DNA from: DASQFQ01 sp963802905
GTDB taxonomy: Bacteria; Actinomycetota; Thermoleophilia; Solirubrobacterales; Solirubrobacteraceae
DNA: 64,000 nt
Direction: 5' to 3'
Assembly: GCA_963802905.1 (NCBI GenBank)
Contig: CAWDKH010000012.1
Coordinates: 62,001-126,000 of the forward strand
The notes under the pieces are model-generated. The model was given only the letters and a program-made list of their open reading frames with translations. It searched no databases and was not told the DNA's origin. A program made the position numbers and the translations under genes. Positions 48,902-59,376 of the stretch are shown in pieces (the first letter of the stretch is position 1; each line of letters begins with the position of its first letter).

Positions 48902-49925
48902 ATGTCACGCACACCTCTCCTCCTCATCGCCGTGCTCGCGTTCGCGGGCTGCGGCGACGCGGACAAGCCGTCCACCACGCCGGTCCCCGAGCCGGCGGCC
49001 CGCAACGCCGACCTCCCGGCCGGGCGCATCGCGTTCCGCCGCTACCTCGACGACGCGCACACGCGCGGCGCCATCTTCACCGTCCGCACCAACGGCACCG
49101 GTGAGGAGCAGCTCACCCACCCCGAGTCGGGCGAGCTCGACGACATGCCCGACTGGTCGCCCGACGGCCGCCTCATCGCGTTCGAGCGCTGCCGCGAGGA
49201 CAGCGGCTGCTCCGTCTGGACCGTCGACCCCGAGAACGCCAACGCGCACAAGGTCCGCCTGCGCTGCCACCTCCCGGGCTGCGACGCCGCGGCGCCGGCG
49301 TGGACGCCCGACGGGCGGCTCGTCGCCAACCTCGAACAGGGCAGCGTCCGGACGTTCGGCGGTCAGCCCCAGATCCAGGAGTCGGGGATCGCCACCGTCG
49401 ACCTCGAGAGCGGCAAGCAGCGGACGGTCTACGAGCGCACGGATTGGACGGGCGGGACGCCCGAACCCGCAGGTGTCCCCGGACGGCCGCACGTTCCTGT
49501 ACACCCGTCAGAACTCGGCGCGCTCGAAGCCGCCGTTCGGCACGGCGCTCTTCGCGGTCCGCCCCAACGGCAAGGGCAACCACCAGGTCGCGTCGTGGGA
49601 GCTCGGCGGCGGCGACCACGCCGTCTTCTCGCCCGCGGGCGCCATCCTCTTCCGCTCCTTCGAGGACGACGACAGCAAGCAATCCGACTACTGGACCGTC
49701 CGCCCGGACGGCAGCCGGCTGAAGCAGCTCACGCACTTCAAGCCCGGCACGCTCGTCCTGTCGGCCTCCTACTCGCCGGACGGCAAGTGGATCGTCTACG
49801 CCTCCGACGGCGAAGGCGGCAACGCCGACCTCTACGTGATGCACGCCGACGGCAGCGGCAGCCGGCCGCTCATCCGCACGCAGCCGTGGGACAGCGCGCC
49901 CGACTGGTCCCCCGTGGCCAACTAG
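48902..49925 (+). CDS. TolB-like beta-propeller lipoprotein (one frame break)
   Basis: About 340 residues after repair. A lipoprotein signal MSRTPLLLIAVLAFAGCGDA has the lipobox cysteine at residue 17. WD40-like/TolB blades follow, with repeats such as DMPDWSPDGRLIAFERC, AAPAWTPDGRLVANL, HAVFSPAGAILFRS and YSPDGKWIVYASDG. The frame changes at about 49460 after YERTDWTGGT; one base removed gives PNPQVSPDGRTFLYTR. It would be anchored on the outer face of the membrane. It is divergent from the membrane SARP gene with 73 bp between the starts, and may be its target or its extracellular partner. Confidence 0.82.
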
Positions 49926-49928
49926 CGC

Positions 49929-50840
49929 TCAGGCCTCGAGGTTGAGCCAGCGCGCCTGGTCCGCGCTGAGCTCGACCTCGAGCGCCGGCAAACTCGAGCG
50001 CAGGTGCTCGACGCTGTGCGGCCCGATGACCGCGACGGTCGGGAACGGCTGGGCGAGCACCCATGCGAGCGCGACCGTGTTGGCCGTGGCGCCGATGTCC
50101 TCGCCGAGTTGCTCGGCCCGGGCGCGGCGCTCGCGGTTGCCTTCGTTGTCGTACACGCGCGCGGACTCCCCGTTGCGCCCCGCGAAGTAGCCGCCGGCCT
50201 GCGCCGACCAGGCGAGCAGCGGCATGCCCGTGCGGGCGTGCCACGCGCGCGACTCGGCGTCGGTCGCCGACAGGCAGTCGGGCCACGGTGGCTCGTTCTG
50301 CACCGCCAGCGAGAGGTGCGGGCTGTTGCAGCAGACGCCGTCGATGCCGCGAGCGGCGGCGTACACGTTCGCCTCCTCGATCCGTGGCAGCGTCCAGTTG
50401 GAGACGCCGAACGCGCGCAGGTCGCCGGCGCGCCGGTGCGCGTCGAGTGCGTCGATCAGCGGGCCGACATCGGCCGCCGGGTCGTCGCGGTGCAGCAGAT
50501 AGACGTCGACGGGCCCGCCGAGCCGCTCGACGCTGTCGCGCAGATCGCTCGCGATGTCCTCCGGCGTGACCCGGACGTGGTCGCCGTCCGGATGCGCGCC
50601 CTTGGTCACGATCACGAGCCGCTCGCGCACGCCGGGGCGCTCGCGCAGCCAGCTCCCCAGCACCCGCTCGGCGCCGCCGCCCTCGTAGACGTGGGCGGTG
50701 TCGATGACGGTGCCGCCCGCCTCGACCCAGGCGTCCAGCACCGCGAAGTCGCGGTCACGCGTGGCGGGCGAGAAGCCCAGCGTCCCCAGTGCGAGCCGCG
50801 ACAGCGACAGCTCCAGCGGCTCGACTCTGAGGAACTCCAC
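49929..50840 (-). CDS. Aldo/keto reductase
   Basis: 303 residues from GTG 50840, which has GGGAGAA at suitable distance; an ATG at 50900 is in frame but upstream sequence is not conserved-looking. The catalytic tetrad fits: Asp in TVIDTAHVYEGG, Tyr four on, Lys in LVIVTKGAH, and His in VDVYLLHRDDP. LRAFGVSNWTLPRIEEAN and SLAVQNEPPWPDC are AKR landmarks. It reduces carbonyls or oxidises alcohols with NADP(H). Position at the end of the sugar operon suggests a sugar or polyol substrate. Confidence 0.87.
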   Translation of the reverse strand: MEFLRVEPLELSLSRLALGTLGFSPATRDRDFAVLDAWVEAGGTVIDTAHVYEGGGAERVLGSWLRERPGVRERLVIVTKGAHPDGDHVRVTPEDIASDLRDSVERLGGPVDVYLLHRDDPAADVGPLIDALDAHRRAGDLRAFGVSNWTLPRIEEANVYAAARGIDGVCCNSPHLSLAVQNEPPWPDCLSATDAESRAWHARTGMPLLAWSAQAGGYFAGRNGESARVYDNEGNRERRARAEQLGEDIGATANTVALAWVLAQPFPTVAVIGPHSVEHLRSSLPALEVELSADQARWLNLEA

Positions 50841-50903
50841 ACGTTCTCCCTTCGGCAGCTCCCGCCGCCCGCGCGAGGCGGGCGGCGGGACCGCACCCAT
50901 GCC

Positions 50904-52148
50904 TCAGTGGCGCCCAGACGTCGAGAAGCCCAGGACCGTCGACGTCGAGTAGGTCTGCCCGGGACGGAGGACCGTCGACGGGAAGTTGGGCTTGTTCGGC
51001 GAGTCGGGATAGTGCTGGGTCTCCAGCGCCAGCCCGTCGCCCTGCCGGTAGGCCCGGCCGCTCGTGCCGTAGAGCGTGCCGTCGAGGAAGTTGCCCGAGT
51101 AGAACTGGATCCCGGGCTCCGTCGTCGACATGGTCAGTACGCGGCCGCTGGCCGGATCCTTGAGCCGCGCGGCCTCGACGAGACCCTTCTTCCCGCCGCG
51201 GTCGAGGATCCAGTTGTGGTCGTAGCCCTGGCCGTACATCAGCTGCTGGTCGGGCTCGCGAATCCGCTCGCCGATCGCGTGCGGCGTCCGGAAGTCGAAC
51301 GGCGTCCCGGCGACGTCGGGCGTCGTCCCGTCCGGGATAAGCGTCGAATCGACCGGCGTGTACTTGTCGGCGTTGAGCGTGAGGCGGTGGTCGTAGATCG
51401 TCCCCGTGCCCTCGCCCGACAGGTTCCAGTAGGCGTGGTTGGTGAGGTTGACGACCGTCGCCTTGTCGGTCTTCGCGGTGTAGTCGATCCGCAGGTCGTT
51501 GCGCTTGTCGAGCGTGTATTCGACCTTGACCTTGAGGTTGCCGGGATACCCCGTCGTGCAGGTGTCCGTGACGCAGCCCTCACCGTCCGCGCTCGTGCGG
51601 GTCAGCCGCACGCCGACTACGCCGTTCCTCTTGAACGACTCAGCGTCCCACACGAACCGGTCGAAGCCCTTGACCCCGCCGTGGAGGCTGTTGGGCGGGT
51701 TGTTGATGTCCAGCGTGTAGGTCTTGCCGTCGAGCGTGAACGTCCCTTTGGCGATGCGGTTGCCGTAGCGCCCGATGATGCCGCCGAAGTACGACGGGTT
51801 GGGGGTCGGCGGATCGCCGCGCGGCATGGTGTAGCCGTCGAGGTTGGCGTAGCCGAGCGTGACGTTCGCCTGCCGCCCGCGGCGGTCGGGCGCCCACAGC
51901 TCCTGGATGATGCCGCCGTAGCTGAGGATCTTCACCGTCATCGACCCGTTGGACAGCGTGTAGCGATCGACCTTGGTCGTGCCGACCGCGCCGAACGGCG
52001 CCTTCGTGACCGACAGGTTTCCGTGGCCCGCCCCGTGGCCATGGTGCCGCTTCTTTGCGACCGCCCCCGAGGGCGCGCAGACCGCCAGCGCGACCACCGC
52101 GATCCCGACCGACACGACCCGGCTCTTGGTCCTGGACGACCTTCGCAT
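50904..52148 (-). CDS. Secreted aldose 1-epimerase (mutarotase)
   Basis: 414 residues with a signal peptide (RVVSVGIAVVALAVCAPSGA then VAKKRHH). The GalM fold is clear: SYGGIIQELWAPDRRG, YFGGIIGRYGNRIAKGTF, NPPNSLHGGVKGFDRFVW, the catalytic His in VNLTNHAYWNLSGEGTG, and the catalytic Glu in DGLALETQHYPDSPNKPNFP. It interconverts alpha and beta anomers of a free hexose or pentose outside the cell, which may help supply the ABC importer. It follows the cytoplasmic epimerase gene with a 1-bp overlap. Confidence 0.9.
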   Translation of the reverse strand: MRRSSRTKSRVVSVGIAVVALAVCAPSGAVAKKRHHGHGAGHGNLSVTKAPFGAVGTTKVDRYTLSNGSMTVKILSYGGIIQELWAPDRRGRQANVTLGYANLDGYTMPRGDPPTPNPSYFGGIIGRYGNRIAKGTFTLDGKTYTLDINNPPNSLHGGVKGFDRFVWDAESFKRNGVVGVRLTRTSADGEGCVTDTCTTGYPGNLKVKVEYTLDKRNDLRIDYTAKTDKATVVNLTNHAYWNLSGEGTGTIYDHRLTLNADKYTPVDSTLIPDGTTPDVAGTPFDFRTPHAIGERIREPDQQLMYGQGYDHNWILDRGGKKGLVEAARLKDPASGRVLTMSTTEPGIQFYSGNFLDGTLYGTSGRAYRQGDGLALETQHYPDSPNKPNFPSTVLRPGQTYSTSTVLGFSTSGRH

Positions 52149-53037
52149 CACTGCACCTCCCGGTGTGGGTTGAGACCCCAGCGACCTGCGAACGAGGCCC
52201 CCGGCAGGAGCGCCAGGAGGCCGTCGCCGGAGTTGAACGCGTCCGGCGCGCACGTCATCGGCTCGATGGCGACGCCGGAGCGCGATGTGTAGACGTGGAT
52301 GAAGCGGAAGTGCTCGTCCATCCACAGGCTCGCCGCCCCGAACGTCACGCGAGCCTTCCCTTCGGCGTCCCGCTCGATCCCGCCGAAGCATGTGTCCAGC
52401 GCCAGCGGCCCGATCGGGCGTGGGCGGCGGAAGTCGTAGTCGGTGTTCGCGACGGGCACCGGCGCGCCCTTCGGCAGCAGGCGCTCGTCGACCGGCAGGC
52501 GCGTGCGCGCGGGCACGCGCAGCACCGCGTCGGCGAGTGGCGTGCCGCTGAGCGCGAGATAGGGATGGAAGCCGGCGCCGAACGGCGCCGTGGTTGCGCC
52601 GCGGTTGGTCGCGCGCAACGAGGCCTCGAGGCCGTCGGCTGCGAGGCGGTATTCGACCTCGAGCTCGAGCGTGAACGGGTAGCCGGGCTGTGGATGCAGC
52701 ATGCAGCCGAGCACGACGTCGTCGCTCGAGTGCTGGAGCGGGTTCCAGTTGGCCCACAGCAGCAGCCCGTGCAGCGCGGAGCCGCTCTCCGGCTCCGAGA
52801 TCGGCAGCCGGTGCTCGCTGCCCTGGAAGACGTAGCGAGCGTCGCGGATCCGGTTCGGCCAGGGCACGAGCACCTTGCCGCGGTAGCCGCCGCCGACCTC
52901 GTCGATGCCGAACGTGTCGAGCTGCTCGCGATCGTCCACCCGCCAGGAGCGCAGGGTGGCGCCCACCTCGGTCACCACCGCCCGCTGGCCGTCGCGCTCG
53001 AGGAGGAACTGCGAGCCGGTCGAGGGCACACGCGCGC

Positions 53038-53041
<4 letters not shown>
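52148..53041 (-). CDS. Cytoplasmic aldose 1-epimerase family protein
   Basis: 297 residues, no signal peptide. The distinct GalM-like subgroup has TEVGATLRSWRVDDREQLDT, GYRGKVLVPWPNRIRDARY, SALHGLLLWANWNP, GAGFHPYLALSG (His) and VAIEPMTCAPDAFNSGDGLL (Glu). It would provide mutarotation or sugar-phosphate epimerisation inside the cell. The GTG start overlaps the ABC ATPase stop (GTGA). Confidence 0.87.
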
Positions 53042-53815
<774 letters not shown>

Positions 53816-53823
<8 letters not shown>

Positions 53824-54943
53824 CGCCGCTCCCCTTCCGCACGCGCCCGACGTAGATGTTGATCACCATCGCGCCGAGGATCGCGATGCCGAGGATGAAG
53901 TCGAGGTAGTCGGCGTTGACGCCCTCGAGGGTCAGGCCGTCGCGCAGGACGCCCAGGAACAGGGCGCCGAACAGTGCCCCGATCGCGGTGCCCACGCCGC
54001 CGATCAGCAGCGTGCCGCCGATCACCGCCGCCGACACGGCGCGGAACATCGACTCCGAGGCGCCGGCGGTGTCTGGCGTGACCGAGCCGGCGCGGGTCGC
54101 CTCGAGCACGCCCACCAGGCCGGCGAAGACGCTGCACAGGATGAAGTTGCGGATCACGGTGAGGCGGACGTTGATGCCCGCCTCCCTGGCGCCCAGGCGG
54201 TTGCCGCCGACCGCGATCGTGTAGGTCCCCCAGCGCGTCATCGTGAGGAGGACCTGCGTGCCGAGGATGATCACGAGCGCCCAGATCAACTCGGAGTAGG
54301 CGCCGGCGCCGAAGATCTTCGCGAACGTCCCGACCTCGTTGACCTTCTCGGGCAGGACGATCTTCTCCCCGTTGACGATGTGGGTGACGTCGACCGTGCG
54401 CGTGGTCACCTCGGCGCCCGGCATGGCGACCGGCTGGGCGTCGGAGATGATCAGCGTCAGGCCGCCCAGCCCGAGCAGCATCCCGAGCGTCGTGATGAAC
54501 GACGACACCCCGATGACCTCGACGAAGATGCCGTTGATCACACCGACCACGGCGGCGCACAGGAGCGACAGGATCAGGCAGGGGACGAGCGACAGCCCGG
54601 CCTCGTTGAATTGGTAGAACATGAACGGCGCGAACAGGTAGACCGACCCGATCGAGAGATCGATCTCGCCCGCCACCATCAGCAGCACCTCACCCGCCGC
54701 GAGGATCGCGAACGGCGCGAAGTACGGGAGGATGTTGATGAAGTTCGCGTGCGTGAAGAAGTTCTCGTTCGCCAGCGAGAAGTACAGGATCGCCAGCAGC
54801 GTGACGACGATGATGCTGCCCTCGCGCAGCGTCAGGAACCGCACCAGCAACTCGCGGGCCCCGGGCCGTTTGGCCCGGGACTCGGTCGACTGCGGTCCGG
54901 CCGGCGCCGGAGGCGCCGGATCGGTGGTACTGCTGGTGCTCAC
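53816..54943 (-). CDS. Sugar ABC transporter permease (CUT2/RbsC-like)
   Basis: 375 residues with a Pro-rich cytoplasmic N-terminus (about 30 residues) and eight to ten membrane segments. GEVLLMVAGEIDLSIGSVYL and GGNRLGAREAGINVRLTVIR are the hallmark permease regions of the ribose/xylose branch. A segment of about 40 residues with VTHIVNGEKIVLPEKVNEVG is an external loop. The gene lies 12 bp after the binding-protein gene. Confidence 0.92.
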
Positions 54944-54955
54944 GGCCGGTCGGCC

Positions 54956-56093
54956 CTAGGCCTTCGCCACTCCGGGGGAGCTCGACGTGCCCTCGTAGCG
55001 GCTCTTGGTGTCGTTGTAGGGGGCGACCGTCGTCTTGTCGAGGAACTTCAGGCCCGTGTTTACGTCGGCGACGCCCGACAGCGTTTCCGACGCCTTGGCG
55101 AGGTACAGCTCCATGATCGGGAAGAACCCTTGGAGGTAGGGCTGCTGATCGATCGTGAAGTCGATCTGGTCGGCGGCGAGCAGGTTCTGCGTGACCGGCG
55201 TGAGGTCATAGCCGCCGCCCTTGACGTCCTTGTCGCGCAGCTTCTGCTTCTGGATCGTCTGGGCCAGGCCCTGCGTGCTGCCGGCGTCGACGGCGAAGTA
55301 TCCCTTGGTCTCGGGATGGCTCTGGGCGTAGGCGTTGATGACCGACAGCTCCGCCGGCAGCTCTGCGCCGGTGGTGATGACGTGCGGCTTGATGCCCGAG
55401 ACCTTCCTGAGGACGCTGAGGGCGCCGTCGATCCGCGGCTGGATGTTGGACTGCCCTGGCGTGGCGATGAACAGCGCCACGTCGCCGGAGGGAACGAGAC
55501 TCTGGATCCGCTTGCCCATCGCCACGCCGGAGGCGAACAGGTCCTGGCCGATGTAGGCGAGCCGCGCGTTGCTCACCTCGTCCGCGTTGTAGGCGAGGAC
55601 GGGGATCTTGGCCTTCAGCGCGGCGTCGACGGGCTGGTTGAACGCCTTCTTGTCGACGAGGCAGTACCGCGATCCCGTCGGCGCCGCTGGTGACGGCGGT
55701 GTTGAACGCGTTGACCATCTCGTTGACGTTGGAGTTCTTGGAACCGGTGAACTGGTACTCGCAGCCGAGCAGCTTGCAGGCGTCCTCGGCGCCGTAGCGG
55801 GTCGGCACGAAGAACGGGTTCGTCGTCACGTGGTTGACGAGCACGAACTTCTGGGTGCCCTCGCTCTTGAAGATGCCGCTGGCGGACGTGCCGCTCTGTG
55901 CGCTGCTCGACTCGGGCTTGGTGCCGCCGCCGCCGCAGGCGGCGATCGCGGTGCTCACCATCGCCGCGGCGCTTCCGGTCAGCGCCGCGCGCCGCGTCAT
56001 CGCTCCCAGGCGTGACTGCGGCGTCTCCTCCTCGCGGGCGTCCTGCCACTCGAGGCGCTCAAGGGCGTCGTTGACAGGATCCAGTTCCGACAT
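54956..56093 (-). CDS. Sugar ABC transporter substrate-binding lipoprotein (one frame break)
   Basis: About 378 residues after repair. A long N-terminal leader precedes a Tat-type signal MTRRAALTGSAAAMVSTAIA ending in AACGGGG, a lipobox cysteine. The periplasmic-binding fold of the ribose group follows: KFVLVNHVTTNPFFVPTRYG, NAFNTAVTSGADGIAV, then DKKAFNQPVDAALKAKIPVL, YFAVDAGSTQGLAQTIQKQK and QIDFTIDQQPYLQGFFPIME. The break at about 55664 is fixed by removing one base. The nearby arabinose genes suggest L-arabinose or an arabinoside as ligand. Expression starts from the operator-covered promoter at 56173-56202. Confidence 0.88.
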
Positions 56094-56172
56094 GGTCCCT
56101 CCTCCTCAGTGGGGTTGGGAACGCGCGTGCTGGAGGTCTGTCCCGACACGGTTCCTCTCCTCTCGGGCCGCC

Positions 56173-56202
56173 ATTGTTATCGCTCACATTCGTGCCTGTC
56201 AA
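56173..56202 (-). promoter_or_regulatory. Sigma-70 promoter of the sugar ABC operon
   Basis: TTGACA (56202-56197) and TAACAA (56179-56174), 17 bp apart on the minus strand. A consensus -35 and spacer with a good -10. The operator at 56175-56188 covers the -10. Confidence 0.8.
56175..56188. promoter_or_regulatory. LacI-family operator O1, TGTTATCGCTCACA
   Basis: Imperfect palindrome matching the araB site TGTTAGCGCTCACA at 13 of 14 positions. It overlaps the -10 of the ABC operon promoter. Confidence 0.8.
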
Positions 56203-56209
56203 GGAGAAC

Positions 56210-56223
56210 TGTGAGCGCTAACG
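56210..56223. promoter_or_regulatory. LacI-family operator O2, TGTGAGCGCTAACG
   Basis: Same motif in the other orientation, differing from the araB site by one terminal base. It lies upstream of the ABC -35 and 38 bp before the LacI gene start, so it can serve autoregulation and cooperative binding with O1 (centres 35 bp apart). Confidence 0.78.
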
Positions 56224-56260
56224 GTCGGTCGCCGGCTACTCTCACCGCTGAGGCCACCTT

Positions 56261-57298
56261 GTGAGCGCAACGGACGAGACCAGCGGCAAGACGGACGGTC
56301 GCCGCCGGGCGGCCGTGATGACCGACGTGGCGAAGCTCGCGGGCGTCTCCCACCAGACGGTGTCGCGGGTGATCAACGGCAGCCCGCAGGTCCGGGCCGC
56401 GACGCGCGAGCGCGTCCTCGCCGCGATGCAGGAGCTCGACTACCGGCCGAACTCAGCGGCGCGCGCGCTCGTCACCGGGCGGTCGCGGACGCTCGGCGTG
56501 GTGAGCTTCGACACCACGCTCTACGGGCCGGCGTCGACCCTCTACTCGATCGAGCGCGCCGCGCACGACGCCGGCTACTTCATCACCATCGTCAGCCTCG
56601 AGGCGCTCGACCACGCCTCCGTGCTCAGCGCCGTCGAGCGGCTCCGGATGCAGGGCGTCGACGGCATCCTCGTCATCGCCCCGCTCGAGGGCTCGGGCGA
56701 GGCGCTGGTCGCCCTGCCGCGCGACATCCCGCTCGTGGCGGTCGAGGCCGGCCCCGCGCACGCGCTGCCGGTCGTCGCCGTCGACCAGTTCGCCGGCGCG
56801 GCAATCGCCACGCGGCACCTGCTGGAGCTCGGCCACCCGACCGTCGTCCACATCGCGGGCCCCGCCGACTTCCTCGAGGCCGCCCAGCGCATCGAGGGCT
56901 GGCGCTCCACGCTGGAGGCCGCCGGAGCCGACGTGCCGCCGATGCTCGTCGGCGACTGGAGCCCGCGCGCCGGCTACGAGCTGGGGAGACAGCTGGTGGG
57001 GAAAGCGAGCGCGATCTTCGTCGCGAACGACCAGATGGCGCTGGGCGTGCTGCGCGCGCTGCACGAGGCGGACCTCGAGATCCCGCGCCAGGTCAGCGTG
57101 GTCGGGTTCGACGACATCCCCGAGGCTCAGTACTACACGCCGCCGCTCACCACGGTGCGCCAGGACTTCGGGGAGATCGGGCGCCGCAGCCTGCGCCACA
57201 TGCTCGCGATGATCGAGTCCGACGGCGATCCGCCGGCGCCGCCCGAGCTGGTGGCGCCCGAGCTGATCGAGCGCTCGAGCGCCGGGCCTCCGTCCTAG
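56261..57298 (+). CDS. LacI-family repressor of the arabinose/sugar-uptake regulon
   Basis: 345 residues from GTG 56261. A basic leader, then the helix-turn-helix MTDVAKLAGVSHQTVSRVIN and hinge RPNSAARALVTGRS. The effector domain has GVDGILVIAPLEG, VVAVDQFAGAAIATRHLLEL, IFVANDQMALGVLRAL and VGFDDIPEAQYYTPPLTTVR. Three matching operators are found, at the ABC promoter (two) and the araB promoter (one). L-arabinose is the likely inducer from the regulon content. The stop overlaps the end of the convergent isomerase gene by 4 bp. Confidence 0.9.
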   Translation: MSATDETSGKTDGRRRAAVMTDVAKLAGVSHQTVSRVINGSPQVRAATRERVLAAMQELDYRPNSAARALVTGRSRTLGVVSFDTTLYGPASTLYSIERAAHDAGYFITIVSLEALDHASVLSAVERLRMQGVDGILVIAPLEGSGEALVALPRDIPLVAVEAGPAHALPVVAVDQFAGAAIATRHLLELGHPTVVHIAGPADFLEAAQRIEGWRSTLEAAGADVPPMLVGDWSPRAGYELGRQLVGKASAIFVANDQMALGVLRALHEADLEIPRQVSVVGFDDIPEAQYYTPPLTTVRQDFGEIGRRSLRHMLAMIESDGDPPAPPELVAPELIERSSAGPPS

Positions 57299-58704
57299 CC
57301 CGCATCGTCGATCGAGGCGAACTCGACCCCGGCCTGCTCGCAGAACGCGCGCCAGCTCTCGGCGTGGCGGCCGAGGTTCATCACCTGGTGGTGCGGGCCG
57401 CCGAGCCGCAGCCACTCGTCGAGGCACGCGCGCACCCCGACGTCGGGCCGGAAGCGACCCCAGGGCATCTCCAGATCCGGCAGGTCCGGGCCGTCGAGGT
57501 TCTCGCCCTCGCAGACGACGAGCCGGAACGACTCGCCGCCGAGCGCGACCAGCGTCGCCAGCGTCGCCGGCCCGGGCTGGTACTCGAACAGGAACGTGGG
57601 CGGGTCGTCGAGCCCGCCGATCGCGATCGGCCGCTTGATCAGTCGGACCGGGCGATCGTCGCGGGCGATCCGCCAGTTGCCCTCCCCCATGTGGCTCATC
57701 AGCACCGAGTCCGACGGGAAGTCCATCGCGTACATCTCGGTGAAGTGCGCGTCGCCGATCAGCACGTGCCCGGCGCGGACGAGCGCAGCGGTCAGCAGGT
57801 CGCCCTCGCCGGCGAAGCCGTAGCCCTTCGCCATCAGGCTCGAGGCGGCGGCGAACGGGAGCCGGGCGAAGCGGCCGTCCTCGCCGATCGCGTCGAAGTG
57901 CGTCGAGAAGGCCTCGCACCCGCGCTCCTCCATCAGTCGCTCGAGCGCGACCTGCATGCGCGCGTGGTCGTCGCGCTCGGTGTCCGAGAGCCGCGGGTCG
58001 ATCTCGAACTGCTCGTCCTCGAACGCGCGCACCGCATCGACCTCCCCCGCGCTGACGGCAACCGTCGCGCGGTACAGCTCCCCCGGGGCGATCACGCTGA
58101 CGTTGGGGCCGAGCGCGCGCAGCAGCGAACCCTCGTCGAAGCGGATGTCCCCCATGTCGTTCATCGCGTAGCCGACCTGGGCGACCTTCAGCCTGCGCCA
58201 CGCCGTCACGGCGGCGGCCGCTCGCGCCCAGCGGCCGATCCGGTCGCGGAACGCCGGGGCCTGCCAGTCCTCGCTGACGACGTCGAACCGCACGCCCGCC
58301 CGGACCATCGCGTTCGCGGTGTCCTGCGCCCCGTGGACGCCTTGGTTGTAGGTCATGTCCGCCATGTCCCACGCGGCGGTGACCTGCGGCTCGGGCTGCA
58401 CGTTGGCCAGGCACAGCGGCAGCCGGGCTTGCGCGAGCGCGCGGGCAGCGCGCTGGCCGGGCCCGTAGGTGAGGTTCACGATCAGGACGCCGTCGAGCCC
58501 CTGGCGCTCGTACTCGCCCACCACGCGCTCGATGTCGGCGCGGTTGCGGGCGGGTGGTTCGACCACGCACTCCGCGACGCCCTCGAGGGCCGTCGCGAGC
58601 TCGGCCAGGAAGCGACCCTGCCGCTCGGTGATGCCCGGCAACATCGCGTCGTAGAGCTCCTGCATGATGCCCAGGAGGCCGATGCGGGGAGTGCGGTTGG
58701 GCAC
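57295..58704 (-). CDS. L-arabinose isomerase-like enzyme
   Basis: 469 residues, shorter and divergent from classical AraA (about 500). Family signatures remain: TYNQGVHGAQDTANAMVRAG, KVAQVGYAMNDMGDIRFDEG, and the likely metal ligands Glu in FAGEGDLLTA, Glu in DAHFTEMYAMDF, His in VLMSHMGEGNWRIA and His in GGPHHQVMNLGRHA. It would convert L-arabinose to L-ribulose, the substrate of AraB encoded two genes upstream. A related ketose isomerisation is possible because of the divergence. It is third in the araB-araD-isomerase order, 15 bp after AraD. Confidence 0.82.
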   Translation of the reverse strand: MPNRTPRIGLLGIMQELYDAMLPGITERQGRFLAELATALEGVAECVVEPPARNRADIERVVGEYERQGLDGVLIVNLTYGPGQRAARALAQARLPLCLANVQPEPQVTAAWDMADMTYNQGVHGAQDTANAMVRAGVRFDVVSEDWQAPAFRDRIGRWARAAAAVTAWRRLKVAQVGYAMNDMGDIRFDEGSLLRALGPNVSVIAPGELYRATVAVSAGEVDAVRAFEDEQFEIDPRLSDTERDDHARMQVALERLMEERGCEAFSTHFDAIGEDGRFARLPFAAASSLMAKGYGFAGEGDLLTAALVRAGHVLIGDAHFTEMYAMDFPSDSVLMSHMGEGNWRIARDDRPVRLIKRPIAIGGLDDPPTFLFEYQPGPATLATLVALGGESFRLVVCEGENLDGPDLPDLEMPWGRFRPDVGVRACLDEWLRLGGPHHQVMNLGRHAESWRAFCEQAGVEFASIDDAG

Positions 58705-58719
58705 GGTCTCTCCTGTTCC

Positions 58720-59376
58720 TCAGTGCTGGCCGTAGACGTTCTGGTAGCGCTCGTAGAGCGCGTCGATGGCGCCCTGCTCGAGCGGCGCGACGTCGCCGAA
58801 GGCGCGCGCGAGGTGCACCGTCCGCGCGACGTCCTCGCACATGACCGCCGCCTTGAGCGCGGCGAGCGCGGTCGCGCCGATGCTGAACACGCCGTGGCCG
58901 TGCATCAGGACGGCGGGCGAGCGATGCCCCGACAGCGTCTCCACCACGGCCCGCCCGATGTCCTCGCCGCCGATCAGCTCGAACGGCCCGACCGGGATCG
59001 GGCCGCCGAACTCGTCGGCCATCGCGGTCAGCACGCACGGGATCTCCTCGCCCCGCGCCGCCCACGCGGTCGCATAGGCGCTGTGGGTGTGGGCGACGCC
59101 GCCCACGTCGGGCAGCGCGCGGTAGATGAAGCAGTGCGTCGCGGTGTCGCTGGACGGGGCGAGCTCGCCCTCGACGACGTCGCCCTCGAGGTCGACCACG
59201 ACCATCGTCTCGGGCGTCAGGGCGTCGTAGGCGACGCCGCTCGGCTTGATCACCACCAGCTCCTCGCCGGGGACGCGGGCGGAGACGTTGCCGCTCGTCC
59301 ACGCCACGAGCTGGTGGCGGACGAGCTCCTGGTGGAGCTCTGCCACCGAGCGGCGGGTCTCCGCGACGGCGGTCAC
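58720..59376 (-). CDS. araD: L-ribulose-5-phosphate 4-epimerase
   Basis: 218 residues of the class II aldolase/AraD family. TSGNVSARVPGEELVVIKPS is at the N-terminal third, zinc ligands HTHSAYATAWAARGEE and MHGHGVFSIG, and the C-terminal YERYQNVYGQH. It interconverts L-ribulose 5-phosphate and D-xylulose 5-phosphate, feeding the pentose phosphate pathway. The GTG start overlaps the AraB stop (GTGA). The neighbouring kinase and isomerase settle the role against fuculose or rhamnulose aldolases. Confidence 0.9.
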   Translation of the reverse strand: MTAVAETRRSVAELHQELVRHQLVAWTSGNVSARVPGEELVVIKPSGVAYDALTPETMVVVDLEGDVVEGELAPSSDTATHCFIYRALPDVGGVAHTHSAYATAWAARGEEIPCVLTAMADEFGGPIPVGPFELIGGEDIGRAVVETLSGHRSPAVLMHGHGVFSIGATALAALKAAVMCEDVARTVHLARAFGDVAPLEQGAIDALYERYQNVYGQH